From Symsagittifera roscoffensis (Eukaryota > Xenacoelomorpha > Acoela > Convolutidae), in the NCBI RefSeq assembly GCF_963678635.1, contig NC_087070.1:21249461-21313460 (forward strand): 64,000 nt of DNA. The letters run 5' to 3'. A program made the position numbers and the translations under genes. A model generated the notes under the pieces. The model was not told the DNA's origin. It ran no database searches and worked only from the letters and a program-made list of their open reading frames with translations. Position 1 is the first letter of the stretch. Each line of letters begins with the position of its first letter. Below are positions 44,839 through 57,596 of the stretch, one piece after another.

Positions 44839-44989
44839 ACGAACCGAACGGCCGATTTAATCAAACAAGGGAAAATCCAGGAGCAAAGAGAGCCTACGAG
44901 AAATTGTGAGAGTACGAGACTCGATGAATTGTAAAGTTATTGACGTGAAATATAGATATTCAACAGATCACAAACAGCTTAACGGTGGC

Positions 44990-46262
44990 AATGAAAGGAG
45001 ATGTGTATATACATGTGGCAAGATGTGATTGGATGCTTAAGGCTGGAATTGAAACGAGTTCGTTTCCCGGCAGTTTTTGGGGAAAAGCTCCGAGCTACAC
45101 TCACCAGTTATGTACATAGTAATCAGAGTAAAAAACACTGAAAACCTGGAGGGAAGACATTTGCGAGTCCATCTGAAGACTCAGATGATGACAGGATGTG
45201 ATATGACATCAATTAACGGGGAGTTTCGACTTGGTGGAACCAGATGGAGAACAGAGTTCTTCTATGACACGGACAAGAAATCAATCCTGTTAAAATTTCG
45301 AAACACCAAATTTATTTGATGAACATCAAGTTAGATTATTCCCCAAGTTTTTTTAGATTCGGTAGTAGAGATTATTGTTGAAACTAAGCGAATGACTGTG
45401 TTACCAAAAATACTTTCAGAGTTGGGGATGTATTGACCTAGAACTTAAAACCTTGACCTGAGAGTCAAAGACACAACTGAATTGAACTCTTGAATTGAAC
45501 AATATATAACTTAAGAAGCTTAAGCTAGCAAGCTGTGCGTCAGTTGACCCAACCAAATAAGTTAAATAGTCGTAAGCATAAGCTTTCAGTTCGACTCTAC
45601 ATCTATATCAGTAGAGATTCGTTATGGTTTTTTATCTAGAAGATATCAGTTTTTGTGAAACTTATGATGCGACAGCTGAACTTCTTGGGCCAACAGAAAA
45701 CAGGACCTAGAACAATTGGCCTTGACGGTAAAATTAGTGTGCAGAAGAGTGAGAGGGAGACAAATACAAACATACATTGATCCAATCCGATACTAAGTCA
45801 TACTCACACTATACAGTTTAATACATCTGGAGGAAGAAAAAGAAAAGAAAGCGTGTCACCAGTCAAAGCCTGCATCCAGAAAAGACATTTAGGAAGACGA
45901 TAAAATCTCACAATACAAGAATTTTTCAGAAGTAATGGCACACGTGTTTTTACCTAAGAAACACATCTAGTATTAGTTTTATCAACAATTTCGATTGATT
46001 TCATGTGTTCTCTGACAATGCGTCGATTTTGTGTTCGACTTGTTTTTAGTGTGAGCATGACTATGTTCCGATCTTGAGGGATGATTCCGAGTCAGTCCGT
46101 CCCTTTCAGTCCGAGTTTCAGTCCTGTCGGGCACCAGTCCTGTCGGACACCATGAGCCACGCTAAGGTCGGCCAGCTCGAAGCAACATTGTTCGACAAAC
46201 GAAAAAACAAAACAAAAACAAAGAGAGCTTACTTGTTGTGGAATCTGCTTATAATAATTCAC
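44990..46262 (+). repeat. Segmental tandem duplication, unit A
   Basis: Collinear with unit B. Shared blocks: CAATGAAAGGAGATG, GAGCTACACTCACCAG, TCTGAAGACTCAGATG, ATAAGCTTTCAGTTCGA, GAGGGATGATTCCGA. Near its right end both units hold a short frame starting ATGAGC, reading MS-H/L-AKVG-Q/H-LEATL, then a basic KRKNK stretch. Confidence 0.75.
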
Positions 46263-46263
46263 A

Positions 46264-46317
46264 AAATACACAGTTTGGGCGCGTTATGTTCCGTAATACA
46301 CAGTTTGGGCGCGTAAT
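46264..46317 (+). repeat. Junction repeat between duplication units
   Basis: AATACACAGTTTGGGCGCGT occurs twice in tandem exactly at the boundary between units A and B. Confidence 0.8.
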
Positions 46318-46774
46318 GGTGACAATGAAAGGAGATGCGATACCACATGTGAGGAAGTATGGCTCATCGCTAGAAAACACGACGAGATGTGATTCTTTGA
46401 TTAAGGCTGAAACTGTGACTCGATCTTTGCCCTACAGTTTTAGAGGGAGAGTTGCGAGCTACACTCACCAGGTATCTACATACTAATCAGAGTAAGAAAG
46501 CCAAGAACCAACAGGGGAAGTCATTCGTGAGTCAATCTGAAGACTCAGATGGCGGCAGGATGTGACATCCTTAAAAAGGGAGTTTCGACTATAACGCAAT
46601 CAGATGAAGAACAAAATTTTTCTATGACAGGGACAAGAAATTAATCCTGTTAAAACTTCGAAATTCTAAAATTATTTTATAAACTTCAAGTTTGATTAAT
46701 CTCCAAAAAATTTCGTAATTAAAAAATTTCGATTTGGTAATAAATACTTATTTTTTTCTTTTCTGTTATGAATG

Positions 46775-47185
46775 CCACTAATCTCCACTTTGGGTACTAC
46801 AAATGATCATTGAAACAAGTGATATACGATAATATAGCTCTTTAACTCATAAATTGAACGACTTCAAAAAATTTCAAAAAAATTATCGGTGCCGAGGAAA
46901 ACCGGTTTGAAAGGTTTGAGTTTCGACCAAGTTGCGAGCGATTAACGTTTGTAATTAAATAATCGGTCATTTAGGCTGAAAAAAGATTTTTGGAGCTATT
47001 TTTAGTGCTAAATTTTAAAAGTTTTATTCATATAAATTTAAAAAATTTAGAAATTTTTAGTTGAATTTTTTTCTAAATTGTTTTGTTTGTTATTCAGTTG
47101 TTGAATGCAACTTTCGCCAGTTATGCCCAAATCACTAGCTTTCTGCGTTTTTTATAGTTTTTTCAACCCACCAAAAATGGAACTC
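46775..47185 (+). repeat. Dispersed copy of the 481-bp repeat end and flank
   Basis: Matches the last half of an array unit (ACTTTGGGTACTACAAATGA, CGGTTTGAAAGG) and then 42970-43160 (AGTTATGCCCAAATCACTAG), so it was copied from the right edge of the array. Confidence 0.8.
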
Positions 47186-47649
47186 TCAAACGGAACTATA
47201 TAAAGCTAAAAAAAAGTTCAGCTAATAAATATGTGCGTCACTTGACAGCATGCCACAATCAAATAAGTAAAACAGTCATAAACATAAGCTTTCAGTTCGA
47301 GTCTAGATCTATAATCAGCAAAAAATTTTTATGGTTTTAATTTTAACAAGAAAATATCGGTTTTTGTGAAAATTACGATGCGACAGCTAATATTCTAGGG
47401 TCAAAAGAAAATAGGACCTAGAGCAGTTGGGCTTGACAGGAAAATTAGTATGTAAAAGAGTGAAAGGAAGACAAAGACAACATTAGCTTGATCCAATCCG
47501 ATACTATGAAAACTAAACAGTTTAATATATCTGGAGTATGAAAAAGAAAATGTCGCATGTCAGCCGTCAAAGCCTGCTTCCAGAGAAGACATTGAAGAAG
47601 ATGATAAAGTCTCAGAAGTCAAGAAATTTCATGTGTACGAGAATGTCTA

Positions 47650-48039
47650 TCAGGGATTCGACTCACTCACTAACCAAAGGGTTCCCCATTTGGTATTATT
47701 CTATGACATCCGTTTTCGGCTTAATAGCGCTAAAGTTTTGTAACGGCGCGTTTGCCACCAATATATTTTAAATTTGAGGGGGGAGCGCGCGCCAAAAACA
47801 CTTAATTTTTTTATCAGGTTTTTCAAAAAGTGCCCAAAAACGGCACGTTTGACCTGTTTTTTTTTTCAAAAAGTTGCCTGCGCGCATTTTCTTTTTGTCA
47901 AATTTGGTTTTTTTAGTATTCTGGAGCGTTCAAAAAATCAATTTCGTCGACCTAAAAAAAGGGTCGACAAAAGTTTTGAAAGCTCTATGAAAGTCCGCCC
48001 CCATCCCACCCCCTCGAGAAAATCCTACATTTGCCCGTG
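47650..48039 (-). mobile_element. hAT-like MITE, inverted copy in unit B
   Basis: The inverse of the family: GAGGGGGGAGCGCGCGCC, AAAAGTGCCCAAAAACG, CGACCTAAAAAAAGGGTCGAC, CCTCGAGAAAATCCTACAT and a terminal GCCCGTG. It is absent from unit A, so it inserted after the duplication or was lost from A. Confidence 0.7.
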
Positions 48040-48226
48040 ATCTTGAGTTAGATTAGAGGGATGATTCCGAATCAGTCCGTCGTTTCAATCCGAGTTTCAG
48101 TCCTGTCGGGCACCATGAGCCTCGCTAAGGTTGGCCATCTTGAAGCAACATTATCTTACAAACGAAAGAATAAAAGAAGAACAAAGAGAGCGGCCTTGTT
48201 GTGAAATCCGCTTACAATTCACGTAT

Positions 48227-49255
48227 CCAGGATCACAAAAGCTAAATATAACATAATGAAGGGTCAACAGCGTTTACCCTAAGAATCCGATCATTAAAAT
48301 AGCTATGGTTTTTTTTTCCGGTTTTGTTTATATGGCCTTCAAAGTCCATTAGAACCCCTACTTTTCTAAAACATCTGTTTTCAAATTGGTTCCATTTGAT
48401 TTGAAATTGCTTAGTGCACTAAAACTTGAGTGCATAAAAACTCTTCAGATATACGCGATAAGCAAATAAGCTGATTTCTGACGGATGATTTTAAAAACAA
48501 ATTGTAGTATACATTTCTAAAGAATAAGTTTCATGGAGAGTTTTCTAGATTGATAAAAATTATTCAATTGAGTAAATTACTGAGTAGTTGATTTAAATGT
48601 GCATCGAAAGCAAACTTTCATGTCTTCACTTTCTGGGCTTGTCGTGTGCTCTGGGAGCCCTTTTTGCATACATTATGGGATTTCCGACGTTCCTGTGGTG
48701 AGAGAAACCTTTTTGTTTTTTTTTTAAAATATATTTCGTCTGGAAAATATGATATAAGAAGAGCAAATGTCAAAAAAGTTATCCCAATGACCATTTTTCA
48801 ATTTGTTTACCAAATGTTTGTACCCCTCTGGTATTTTTCTACATTCTTCCTTGGTCAACAAAACCCCAAAATACGCTATTTTTTAGATGCAAGACTGCCA
48901 AGTAAATCTTCGCAAAGTGCTCAGACTTTCTGATATCATGTTAAAAAACATTGACTGCAGTGCAGAAAATATACGCAAAAATAAGGTCATTTTGGGGCTA
49001 AAAAAACAAAATAGCCAATTTTATCAAAAACAAAATTTTTCAAAATTCACGCCGTCAAAAAATTCTGCGCACGTCGAAGTCTGTTGAATTGCTTTTAGCC
49101 CTGTTGATGAACCAAACTGCAAATGCCCTTACAGAACAATGGATAGTGAGTTAAATCGTTTTTTCCTCGTTAATTATTTGATCTCTGTTAAATGTTCGTC
49201 AAAGTGTTTTTCATAAACAGTTGTTTTTTTGTTGAATATTTTTTTGTTTGTTTTT
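48227..49255. other. Non-coding stretch
   Basis: AT-rich; frames on the plus strand (48646-49087) are low complexity. Nothing supported. Confidence 0.45.
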
Positions 49256-49645
49256 TGAGTTATGTACGAGGTACTGCACTCATAGAGTAATCTCAGATAA
49301 GGTACACCGTCTGTTCATCACGCTATCTTATTTTCGGCCGGATAGGCTCGTGCAACTTCTTAAACTAATACCAATCTTAGTCTTACACTTATATCTCCTA
49401 GTCTCAATAGATCTAGTGTATACTGGTCTTTGCGAGTTAGTTCTTGGAGTTTATCCAGAAGGAAACAACTGTAGTTTAAGATTTATTCAAAAAGTTCTGG
49501 TGCTGAAACTACAAGCAGTTTCAGCACTTATAAATAAGTGTCAATGTTAACGATGGAACATGATTGGTTAGTTAGTAATTTTTAATAGAGATAGTTATAT
49601 CAATAATAGAAATGGTTTATAGATACTAGTTTAGAACTGGTTCCA
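49256..49645 (-). repeat. 3' LTR of element 2
   Basis: 390 bp, TG...CA ends; hairpin at 49500-49527 with one stem mismatch. The mate is at 63503-63892. Confidence 0.92.
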
Positions 49646-51229
49646 CCCGTTCGGGGTTTAGAGAGCTTTTAGTTTTTAATTGTTTATTGTTGTGAAGGAC
49701 GGGTGAAGTAGTTTTCTGTTAGAGTTTGAGCAGTGACTTCTTGAAGAGAGGAGAGTTGTAGTTGTTTGGGTAGAGAGAAGATGATCATTTGTTCGTGTTT
49801 GAAAAATGGGTCTCGTTGATAGTGCATCGTCTCGGGTGATTGTGTCAAGACTTCAGATCGTTGATATGATGTATCGATTTCGTTAAGATTAGAGCGAGAC
49901 TACGTGCAGGATGAAGTTTGATTTCTCCGTGTGAAGTGCCAAGTGACTAGGATCGGTATGTGAGATCAACATCGAGATAGCCATTGATCTGTTTCATTAG
50001 ATTTCCTTTGCTGCGGTGTTGAGTCCATACTTTAAATCCTTTGAGGGTAGTGACTTCGGCAACAAACCTATGTTACATTTGAACCAACCAGACAAACCAG
50101 AGTTAGAATGTAATCGATTTTTTATCTCCTTTGCTGCTCGTTCCTTGGGCTCTAAGAAACTTTTACATCATATTGCATTTATTATCTACAATTTGTTAGT
50201 GAAGTCAGTTTTTAGTTATGATTTATTATTAGTTTTTTTTGCAAAAGCGTTTTATTTTAGTTCAGTTATTTTAAAGAGTTGCTCATCCTGGAGCCACTCT
50301 TATCAAAAATAGAGTATCGGAATCGTAGTGCATGGTGTGGGCATGTACTTCGAATGACATCATTCTGGTGGGTGATGCCAGAGTGGGTTACATTTTATGA
50401 TCTGTTTTGGCAGAGTCTCTTTTTATGTACAACCTTTTGTTTCAATTTCATTAGGTGTTTTTCTCTGTTTGTTTTGACTGTGTCTTTTTCTCAAAAGTAG
50501 AAGCATTTGTTTTGGGTTTGCCTTTTGACTGTTTTGTGTTTTATTTCGTGCCGATGAAACTCGCAAGTGGATTTCAAAACAATAATTTATCCAGTTTGAT
50601 CTGGGTTTAACCCTGTTTGGGTACCGTCGGACTTTCTTTCTTATTCATGCGTAATTTGTGGTTTTGTGGCGTCAGTAAGCCGCGTTGGTTAGTTTAGCTT
50701 ACTTTTATATTTTTTTCCAACCGGGATAAGGGAAAGTTTGAAACGTGTGAAAACAAGTTAAAGTTGTTATCAGTGAAAGTTGAAACTTAAAACTCATTAA
50801 TCAAACAATTCTTCGTGAGCGAGCTGTGCGAGTTGTGCAAAGAGTGTGTGATTTATGGGCGAGTAAAGAGAGTTGAAGTTTACAAAAGAAGCGTCTTGTA
50901 AAAAGGTTTTTTGAATTTTCTTGCTTTAGAATATAATTTTACTGTCTTCGAAAATAAATTAATAAATATACTGCTCTTTTGAAAAAAAATTTACTACTCT
51001 ATTTATATACTGCAAATATTAAATAAGATTTGAAACGGTTTTTGAAAAAAGTTCCTTTTTTTGGTTTTGTTTGTTTTAGATGATTTAACGGTGAAATCTA
51101 AAAAAAAATAGTGAGACATATATGAAAAATGGTTAGTGTTTTTTCTTTATTGTTAGTTAAAATATCTAATTGTCCTTGTCAAAAATCCATGTGGGAAATT
51201 AGTGCGAACAGTGTCTGAAGATGTGAGGA
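49646..51229 (-). other. 3' region of element 2
   Basis: Homologous in pieces to 18860-20561 of element 1 (CGCACAGCTCGCTCACGAAG near 50820; CAGATCAATGG near 50000; CCCCGAACGGG next to the LTR). No intact frame is present. Confidence 0.6.
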
Positions 51230-51545
51230 GTTTTGCAAGCATACGGATGACGTTTCTAGTCTGAAGAAGAGGCCATAGAAGCTCGAGTGCTCGGATGATT
51301 TTGTGCTCTTCGTTATTCAGTGAGAATTCATGCGGTGTATTTGGGTATAAGTTATAGAGTTCGTAATTATACTTTTTTTGTGTATGTATTCTAGTATGTG
51401 GACTTTGATGGGTTGTAAATATTCATGGGGAATGATTAGTGGGCGGTATTCTTCAATGTCGATGGACTTGGTTAGTGGGCAGAGTATATACTTTTGTCTA
51501 ATGGGATCCTAGTTACAGAGGATGCCCTGTATGTTAGTATTTTTT
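51230..51545 (-). pseudogene. C-terminal remnant of ORF X
   Basis: Minus translation gives YILCPLTK, RPLIIPHEYLQPIKV, then after a break NTPHEFSL and ALELLWPLL, collinear with the last about 100 residues of ORF X in element 1. The N-terminal four fifths and all of env are missing, so a deletion joins the end of pol to ORF X. Confidence 0.75.
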
Positions 51546-51989
51546 AGACAATAAATAAAAATTAGAAACTATGGATGTTGATGTGTATTTGGAGTTACTG
51601 AATGTAAATCTATGCTGTGGGTTTGGAGATGTTGTTATTCAGGATTTTTATTCAGGATTTTAAAAAGAAATATGGAGAGAAAGAAAAAATTGATATTAAT
51701 TTATGTATTTGATTAATTAGGAATTGGCTTGTGAAATTTGGTAATCTTTCCGTGCTTGACTGCGGAGTCGTGATGATTTGCGTTGTTGTGACTTTTCTTT
51801 TGTTTCTTGTGGTGAAATGTTTTCTCCTAAATTACGATTAATTCTTTAATTTTGTGGTATTTGTTTTTTTATTCATCTCTTGATTTTTTGGTAGGTTGAT
51901 TTTAATTGGCTTTGATTTTGGTATGAATGATAAATGGTTTATATTGTGATTTTGTTAATGATTGTTGTCTGAATTGTGTTGGGCAACTT

Positions 51990-53250
51990 TCAGTCCTGTG
52001 AAGGAGTATAATTGAGTTAGTTCGCGAAGGGCATATTTTTCTGGGCAATATGGTAAAAGATTATTTCGATGTAAACTACTTCTTTTTTGTTGGAATCAAT
52101 AAGCTTGTGTGTAACATCAGTGGGTTTGTTAATAATTTGAAATGGTCCTTTTCGTATTGGTTGTAATTTTTAAGATATTCCTTTTTGTGTTATAAAATTT
52201 GGTATTGAAACATATGTTCGAATTTTTAAGTTTTAAGCTGGTGTAAATCTTGAATTAAGTTGTGATTGAGCATTCTGTCTTTGTGGTAGTTTTTTTGGCT
52301 ACTTTTTGGTAAATTTCCTTGTGTTTTTTATCTCGTTTTAAAATCCATTCGGTATGTATGCCGGAAGCTAATTCTAAGATTTGCGGCTGATGAAAATGAT
52401 CTTCATCGTGCGTAGGTAATTGTAAGTTATAACAAATTGATTCTTTTGCAGGCTGACAATAACCCATGTGAATTTTTTGAGGAATTTGCTGTGATCATTA
52501 TCGGTTTTCGTAGTTTTTGCTACAAAACGATTTCATATGGCGATAGTCCTAAAGTTGTTGTTATATGTGAATTATAAGCTAAGGGGAATTGTTTCACGTC
52601 AACTGGCCATTCGGTATATTTATTATCAATTCCATTAATGATACATCTAAGGTATTCCTGTAGCGAACGGTTCATTCCTTCGACTAAACCGTTAGTCAGT
52701 GGGGCATCAGATGTTCGGGGCTTATGTCTAATGTTATAAAGATGGCATAATGTGATGATTTCATTATATATGAATTCAGTGCCAATGTCTGCGACGAATA
52801 TTTATGGTAACCCAAATTTAGCTATCCAAGGTTCGTAGAGTGTTGCATATGCATAATAAGCGTTACAATGAGGTACAGGATTGAGTGCTACATAGTGAAT
52901 AATTGCATCAACTATTATCTTTATATATGAATTCCATTCTGAGGAGGGTGATATAGGGCCTTTTGTATCAAATGAGATTCTGTGGTTGGAGTATAAACTT
53001 CTTCCTTGAAAGTCTTCTGTCTCTGCCAATGGTTTTTGGTGTGGATATGGTTTAGTTAGCTGACCTATTTTTCAATCGTTACATAGAACTTTTATCCAAC
53101 TTGGTGCATTTGGAAAGTAAAATTTTGAACAAAATTGGAGCATGTTTTTTTTTCTGATCATGTCCTTTTGTAATTAAAGAATGAGAGATATAAAATGCTA
53201 GGAGTATCATACTCAATGGTACACAGGGTACTTTTAATTTAGAGGTTTGG
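51990..53250 (-). pseudogene. pol: Integrase relic
   Basis: A CxxC half-finger lies near 53100. The catalytic triad is visible: Asp at 52967-52969 (SFDTKG), Asp at 52787-52789 (ADIGTEF) and Glu at 52679-52681 (LVEGMN). All three are in one frame, with 59 and 35 residues between them, the classic D,D35E spacing. A TAA stop sits between the first and second Asp, just after KFGLP. A GPF module (RKGPFQIINKPTDVT) follows at about 52100-52170. The enzyme would insert element DNA into the host genome in the nucleus; this copy cannot be expressed intact. Confidence 0.85.
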
Positions 53251-53636
53251 TATCCCATTATATCAGTATTCTCATTTATTGTTTTGTTATTAAGTTTTCA
53301 TAAAATATCTAAGAAGTGTTTTATTTCCTAGAGTCGTGATATCTGCTTTTAAAGGTTTTGTTTTATACTTGTGCCAAGATTTGATTCGTCTGATGACAGA
53401 GTCAAAGTTGTGATATTTTTGTAGTAATTCCAGTGTTATCTTTTCTGTAATTGGTAGAAAAAAGTTTTCAACTTCTGTTTTTGAAAAGAGAATATTATCT
53501 ATATGGTCTTGTAATTAAAAATTTGATTTATTGTGTATTCTGATTTTAAAACTAGGGGCCCTGATAAATTTTTATTCCCGATTGAGTTTTCTTTTTCTTT
53601 TAAAGTGAAAGGGTCTTTCCTATTCATTTTTTTTGT

Positions 53637-54284
53637 TCAAGTGATTTTGTAAGAACCATTTATTTGTGCATTGTCAAGATCGGTTTTCACTACATATTTG
53701 CATTCCATTCTTGGTGATGTTAAGTTTTTTGCAGGAAAGAGTTTTATGTTTTGTGGTCGTTCTACTGTCGCTTTTCCTTGTTCATAATTCAGGTGGTGTA
53801 ATTCGGCTGAGTGTATCTGACAATGTAGATTTTTTCCTGCATTCCGAACTATATGTGAGTTTGGGAATTTCTTTAAAACTAGTTGAAATCGATAAACTCT
53901 ATGGTCTGATCTGTGAATAAAACTCTTTGATGTTTTAATCCAAGGAATAAAAACTCGTTTTCTGTGAGATTTTATTTTGTATTTCTGCATTCTCTCACAA
54001 TTGTAAAGAGTCTAAGTTCAAATTTAGTGTTTGCTCAGATCAGGTTCGTTTTATTTGTACTGCTGCGTGATTGTTATAAGGCTGCGCTGATTCCAAAGTT
54101 TGAAGCTTCACTAATAGCATAAAATGGTTGACCTGGATCTGGGATCGTATTCGATATTTGTTCAGTGCGTAGATATTTAATTTATTCAAAACGTTTTTGG
54201 TGTTCTAATGTCCAATCAAAATTATTTTGTTGTTTAAGGATATAATAAAACCATCTTAAAAATAATTGCATTTTATAGACGTAT
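53637..54284 (-). pseudogene. pol: RNase H / connection relic
   Basis: Behind RT the minus frames read NFDWTLEHQKRFE and then PFYAISEASNFGISAAL, matching the RT tether and the first block of gypsy-type RNase H (canonical A-D-A-S; here S-E-A-S). The 53637-53990 frame (117 residues) would be the C-terminal part of RNase H and the connection to integrase. Stops interrupt the region. Confidence 0.65.
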
Positions 54285-55179
54285 TTATTTAAAAAAGATA
54301 GCCTTCCGAAAAGTTTTATATGATGGAGGTTGAAGTTTTAAAGTAACATCTATGCGAGATTTTAACGAAGCGATTGTGTTTCCTTCAAAAATATATTCAA
54401 GGTATTTAACACGCGTGAGAAAGAAATGTGATTTAACTGGGGCTGTTTTCGTGTTTTCTTTAAGTAAGATTTGGTGATATTTTTCTAAAGTTTTAAGAAT
54501 TTCATGTTTTGTTTTAGATTGCATGAAAACATCGTCTAAATATGTTATGAAATTTTTACTGAGAATGAGTGGTCGAAAACTTTTGCTCACAAATGCTGAA
54601 AAAGCTGCTGGTCTTATGGAAATTCCATAGAAAAGTCTATTAAAATAGTATTAATGATTTTCAATAACGGAACGTGTTGGAGTTGTGGTTGTTCGTCTAA
54701 CGTCATTTGATTGTACGCGCTGTTCATGGCAGCTGAAGTATTGTCCATTTATTTTAGTGAGTATCACTTGAATTGGTTCTTTAGGCCAAATACATTGAGA
54801 TTCATCAATTAGTGAGTTGAGATATTTTGCATTTAAAACATTTTTCAATGATTCGCCTTTAGCGAGGATGATAACAGGATTTATGAACACGATTCCGTTT
54901 GGTTGTTCTTCTTTATTTACTGGTTGAAATATTTTCATATTGTTCTATTATATCTAGTATTCTATTCAATTTATCTTGTGAGTGAAATAGGATTTTATTT
55001 GCTCGTTGTTTTTTGGAAACTGCGTCAGGTTTTAGAGGTAGCGGTGAGTTTATTTTTCCAACATCAAATAAGGATGTGGCGTAAACCATTGGGTATTTGA
55101 GTGAAAGTTCTGCCAATTGTTCAAATTCTTGTTGAGTGATGTTGAAAATTGAACATTGTGAGAAATTTTTGTTGTTCAT
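54285..55179 (-). pseudogene. pol: Reverse transcriptase relic
   Basis: The frame 54285-54590 carries the catalytic box YLDD (54531-54542) in ITYLDDVFMQ. The frame 54651-54938 carries AKYLNSLIDES, a conserved fingers motif. In a shifted frame, the first catalytic block reads SAAMNSAYNQM, with Ala (54728-54730) where RTs have Asp. The enzyme copies element RNA into DNA; this copy is frameshifted and lacks one catalytic Asp. The upstream part (54913-55179) likely belongs to the same polyprotein. Confidence 0.85.
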
Positions 55180-55924
55180 TTGTGTATTTCAAAATTTGAA
55201 ATGTTGGTTTAAAAAATGGTGTTTTCGTAAAATAGTCAGTGTTTCGTTTTGAGTCACTTGTTATATTGTTCATTTATAATTATTAAGTGAGAATTGTTGA
55301 CTGAAAAATTTCTAGTAATTGTAGAATTTTATTTACTCTAAATGCTCTTTATTCTGTTGGAGAAAATGTTGCATTTGTTTCGCAGTATCCTAAAAGTCCT
55401 AGGGGTAATGTGATTTTGCATGGTGAATTGTTGTATACGTGTAAAAATATCATGACTGAAGTTGCAAATTTTGTGTGTTTGGTAGATGAGATTGTTACTC
55501 TGAAAAATTCAATAGATTGGTTTGAATTCGAAATCAGACATGTATAATCGTTGTCTATTCTGAGCAAAGTTATATTGATGAACTTTATTCATCAAAAAAT
55601 TGCATACAAATCTTGATAGTGGTTTCAAGTCTTTGCGTTCTTGGTTATATTTAGGGTGAAAATTTGAGAAAAGTGGGGGTTGTTTATTAAGACTTTGAAA
55701 AAATGTTACAGATGTATTATTCATCATTGTATATTTATCTTTTATCTGTAATTTGCTATTTATGATATTAATAGTGTGAAATAATTTCGTAATAAATGGT
55801 ATTCCGACGATAATGTGTTTTATATCAGTAATATTGAATTTTTGTTTGAAAGGTTTGATTAAAAGTTTATTTTGTTCCATTGTTCGAAATGGAACAAGGA
55901 TTAATTGATTTTTTCCGTAATTTG

Positions 55925-56324
55925 TTAAACTTGATCCTTGTGCTGTAAATACTTTGCTTGATGTTTTAAAGGTGAAAATTTTGGTTTTGAAGTCTGTATT
56001 TTAATCCATGTGGGGATATTTATATTTTTTGATTCTGCTCCTGAGTCAATTAGAAAATCAATTTGCAGGTCTGGTGGTTGAAAATCTTTGTTTTGAACTT
56101 TCTGAGAGAAATGGGATTGTCCAAATTCTTTCTTTAGGTAGTTGTAATTTATTTGTTGTATTTTGATATTTTTTATTCTTGTCTGAACTTTCTTTAATTT
56201 CTTGTTTGGTGTAATTTGTCGTGATTTGTCTATTGACTGATTTTTTGAAATTATCGAAGCTTTCATTGTTTTGGTAATAATTCGAATCAATTGGTGTTTC
56301 GTATTCATTTTCAATATAAAGCAT
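55925..56324 (-). pseudogene. pol: Aspartic protease relic
   Basis: The motif FLIDSGAES, with the active-site D-S-G-A codons at 56036-56047, identifies a retropepsin-type protease; NINIPTW follows. Upstream is a Lys/Asn/Gln-rich linker. The flap region could not be followed through later breaks. Confidence 0.7.
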
Positions 56325-56545
56325 GTTTATTGAAAGCGTGTTTTCTGTTTCGCTCTCATTAAAAGTGGATTCACAATGTATTTGATTTAACTGTAATTCC
56401 GAATTTTCTGGGTTGTGAATACCAGGAGGTCTGATTGAGTTTTTTCAGTTGATTTTATTTGGTTAATTTACCGTTCATGTTTACGTTTACTGCTTGTATA
56501 GCTTTGTTGTGAACTTGTATATTGTGTGTTTTTTCTGTGTGGTGA

Positions 56546-57327
56546 CTAAGAAAATTTCTTTGTCAATTGGGTAGTTATTAGTTCGTTTTCTGGAGTTGTC
56601 ACGTGATCTTTTGTGACTATTGTTGTTATTTGATCTATTGTTTGAATAATTTTAAGATCTATCATCTGAGTACTGTCTTTTTCTATTATTAGAATAGTTT
56701 CGTTTTCAATTATATGAAGAAATTCGAGAGTGGTCGTTTGAACAATATATATTCTGAGAATTCGAACGGTTTGTATTATAATTTGAGTAATTGCTTCTGT
56801 TTGAATTTGATCTTGAGTAGTTGTTTCCCTATTGATTAATTTGACTATTAGATCTGCTATATCTAAATTGTGAGGAATCTTGTGAATTTCTTCGGTCTGG
56901 AGATCGTCCGCGATAATTATTTTGGTAGGGTGATTGTTGTCTTCAGTTATTATAGTTATCTGGGTGTAGTTTTTCTGAACTACTTTTAGTATGGATATTT
57001 TTGTTTTGTAAGTTTTGGTCTTTCTTATTATATTGATAGAACTATTTGCTTGGTTCTCTTTGTTTCTGTGGTTTGTTTTGATTCTCCTGCTGTTTTTGTC
57101 TGCATTCTTCAATGCCGTGAACATATCTGCCACAATAATTACACAATTTTTTGAATGATTGTTTTTTTTTCTTGGAAATTTGGATTTTTCTCGTAGAAGT
57201 TTAATTTTTGTAGTAATTTTTCTGCTAAGTCGGTGTCAGAGTCATGAATATTATTTATTTTTGAGGTTGTTGCTTGGACCTTATTTACGTATTTTAAAAT
57301 TAAGTTTTCTGTTTCTTCTAATTTCAT
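56546..57327 (-). pseudogene. gag: Nucleocapsid / gag C-terminal relic
   Basis: At 57102-57143 one minus frame reads CNYCGRYVHGIEEC, a C-x2-C-x4-H-x4-C zinc knuckle, typical of nucleocapsid. It lies in a different frame from the preceding 57139-57327 frame, so a frameshift separates them. Behind it is a long Lys/Asn/Thr-rich, low-complexity frame (56546-57133). Confidence 0.75.
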
Positions 57328-57596
57328 TGTGATTTCAGCTTGTTCTAGTTTATTTACTTGTTTTCGGAAATCTATGCTGGGTTTTCGAATTCATGATGGA
57401 TGTGATGCTCTCTTTTTTAATGCTATTTTAGGTAGTTGTGGTGTTAGAGACATTATTAAGACTTCTGTCATTTTCGTGTTTTTGTCATCATGCATATTGA
57501 GAGAATATGTTTTTCTTACTAGTGATTTGATTTTTACTGCGAGTTGTTTAATTGTTTCATTAAGGAGTCAACGAATTTCATTTCATAGAACTCTTT

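Larger units (their letters stand above)
46316..48226 (+). repeat. Segmental tandem duplication, unit B (with two insertions)
   Basis: Same order of blocks as unit A but longer by two insertions: a piece of the 481-bp repeat plus its right flank (46775-47185) and an inverted hAT-like MITE (about 47650-48039). Removing these leaves about 1.1 kb, comparable to unit A. Confidence 0.75.

Noticed and set aside
45077-45319. 80-codon plus frame in duplication unit A
   Set aside because: The matching segment of unit B is full of stops and shows no protein-level conservation.
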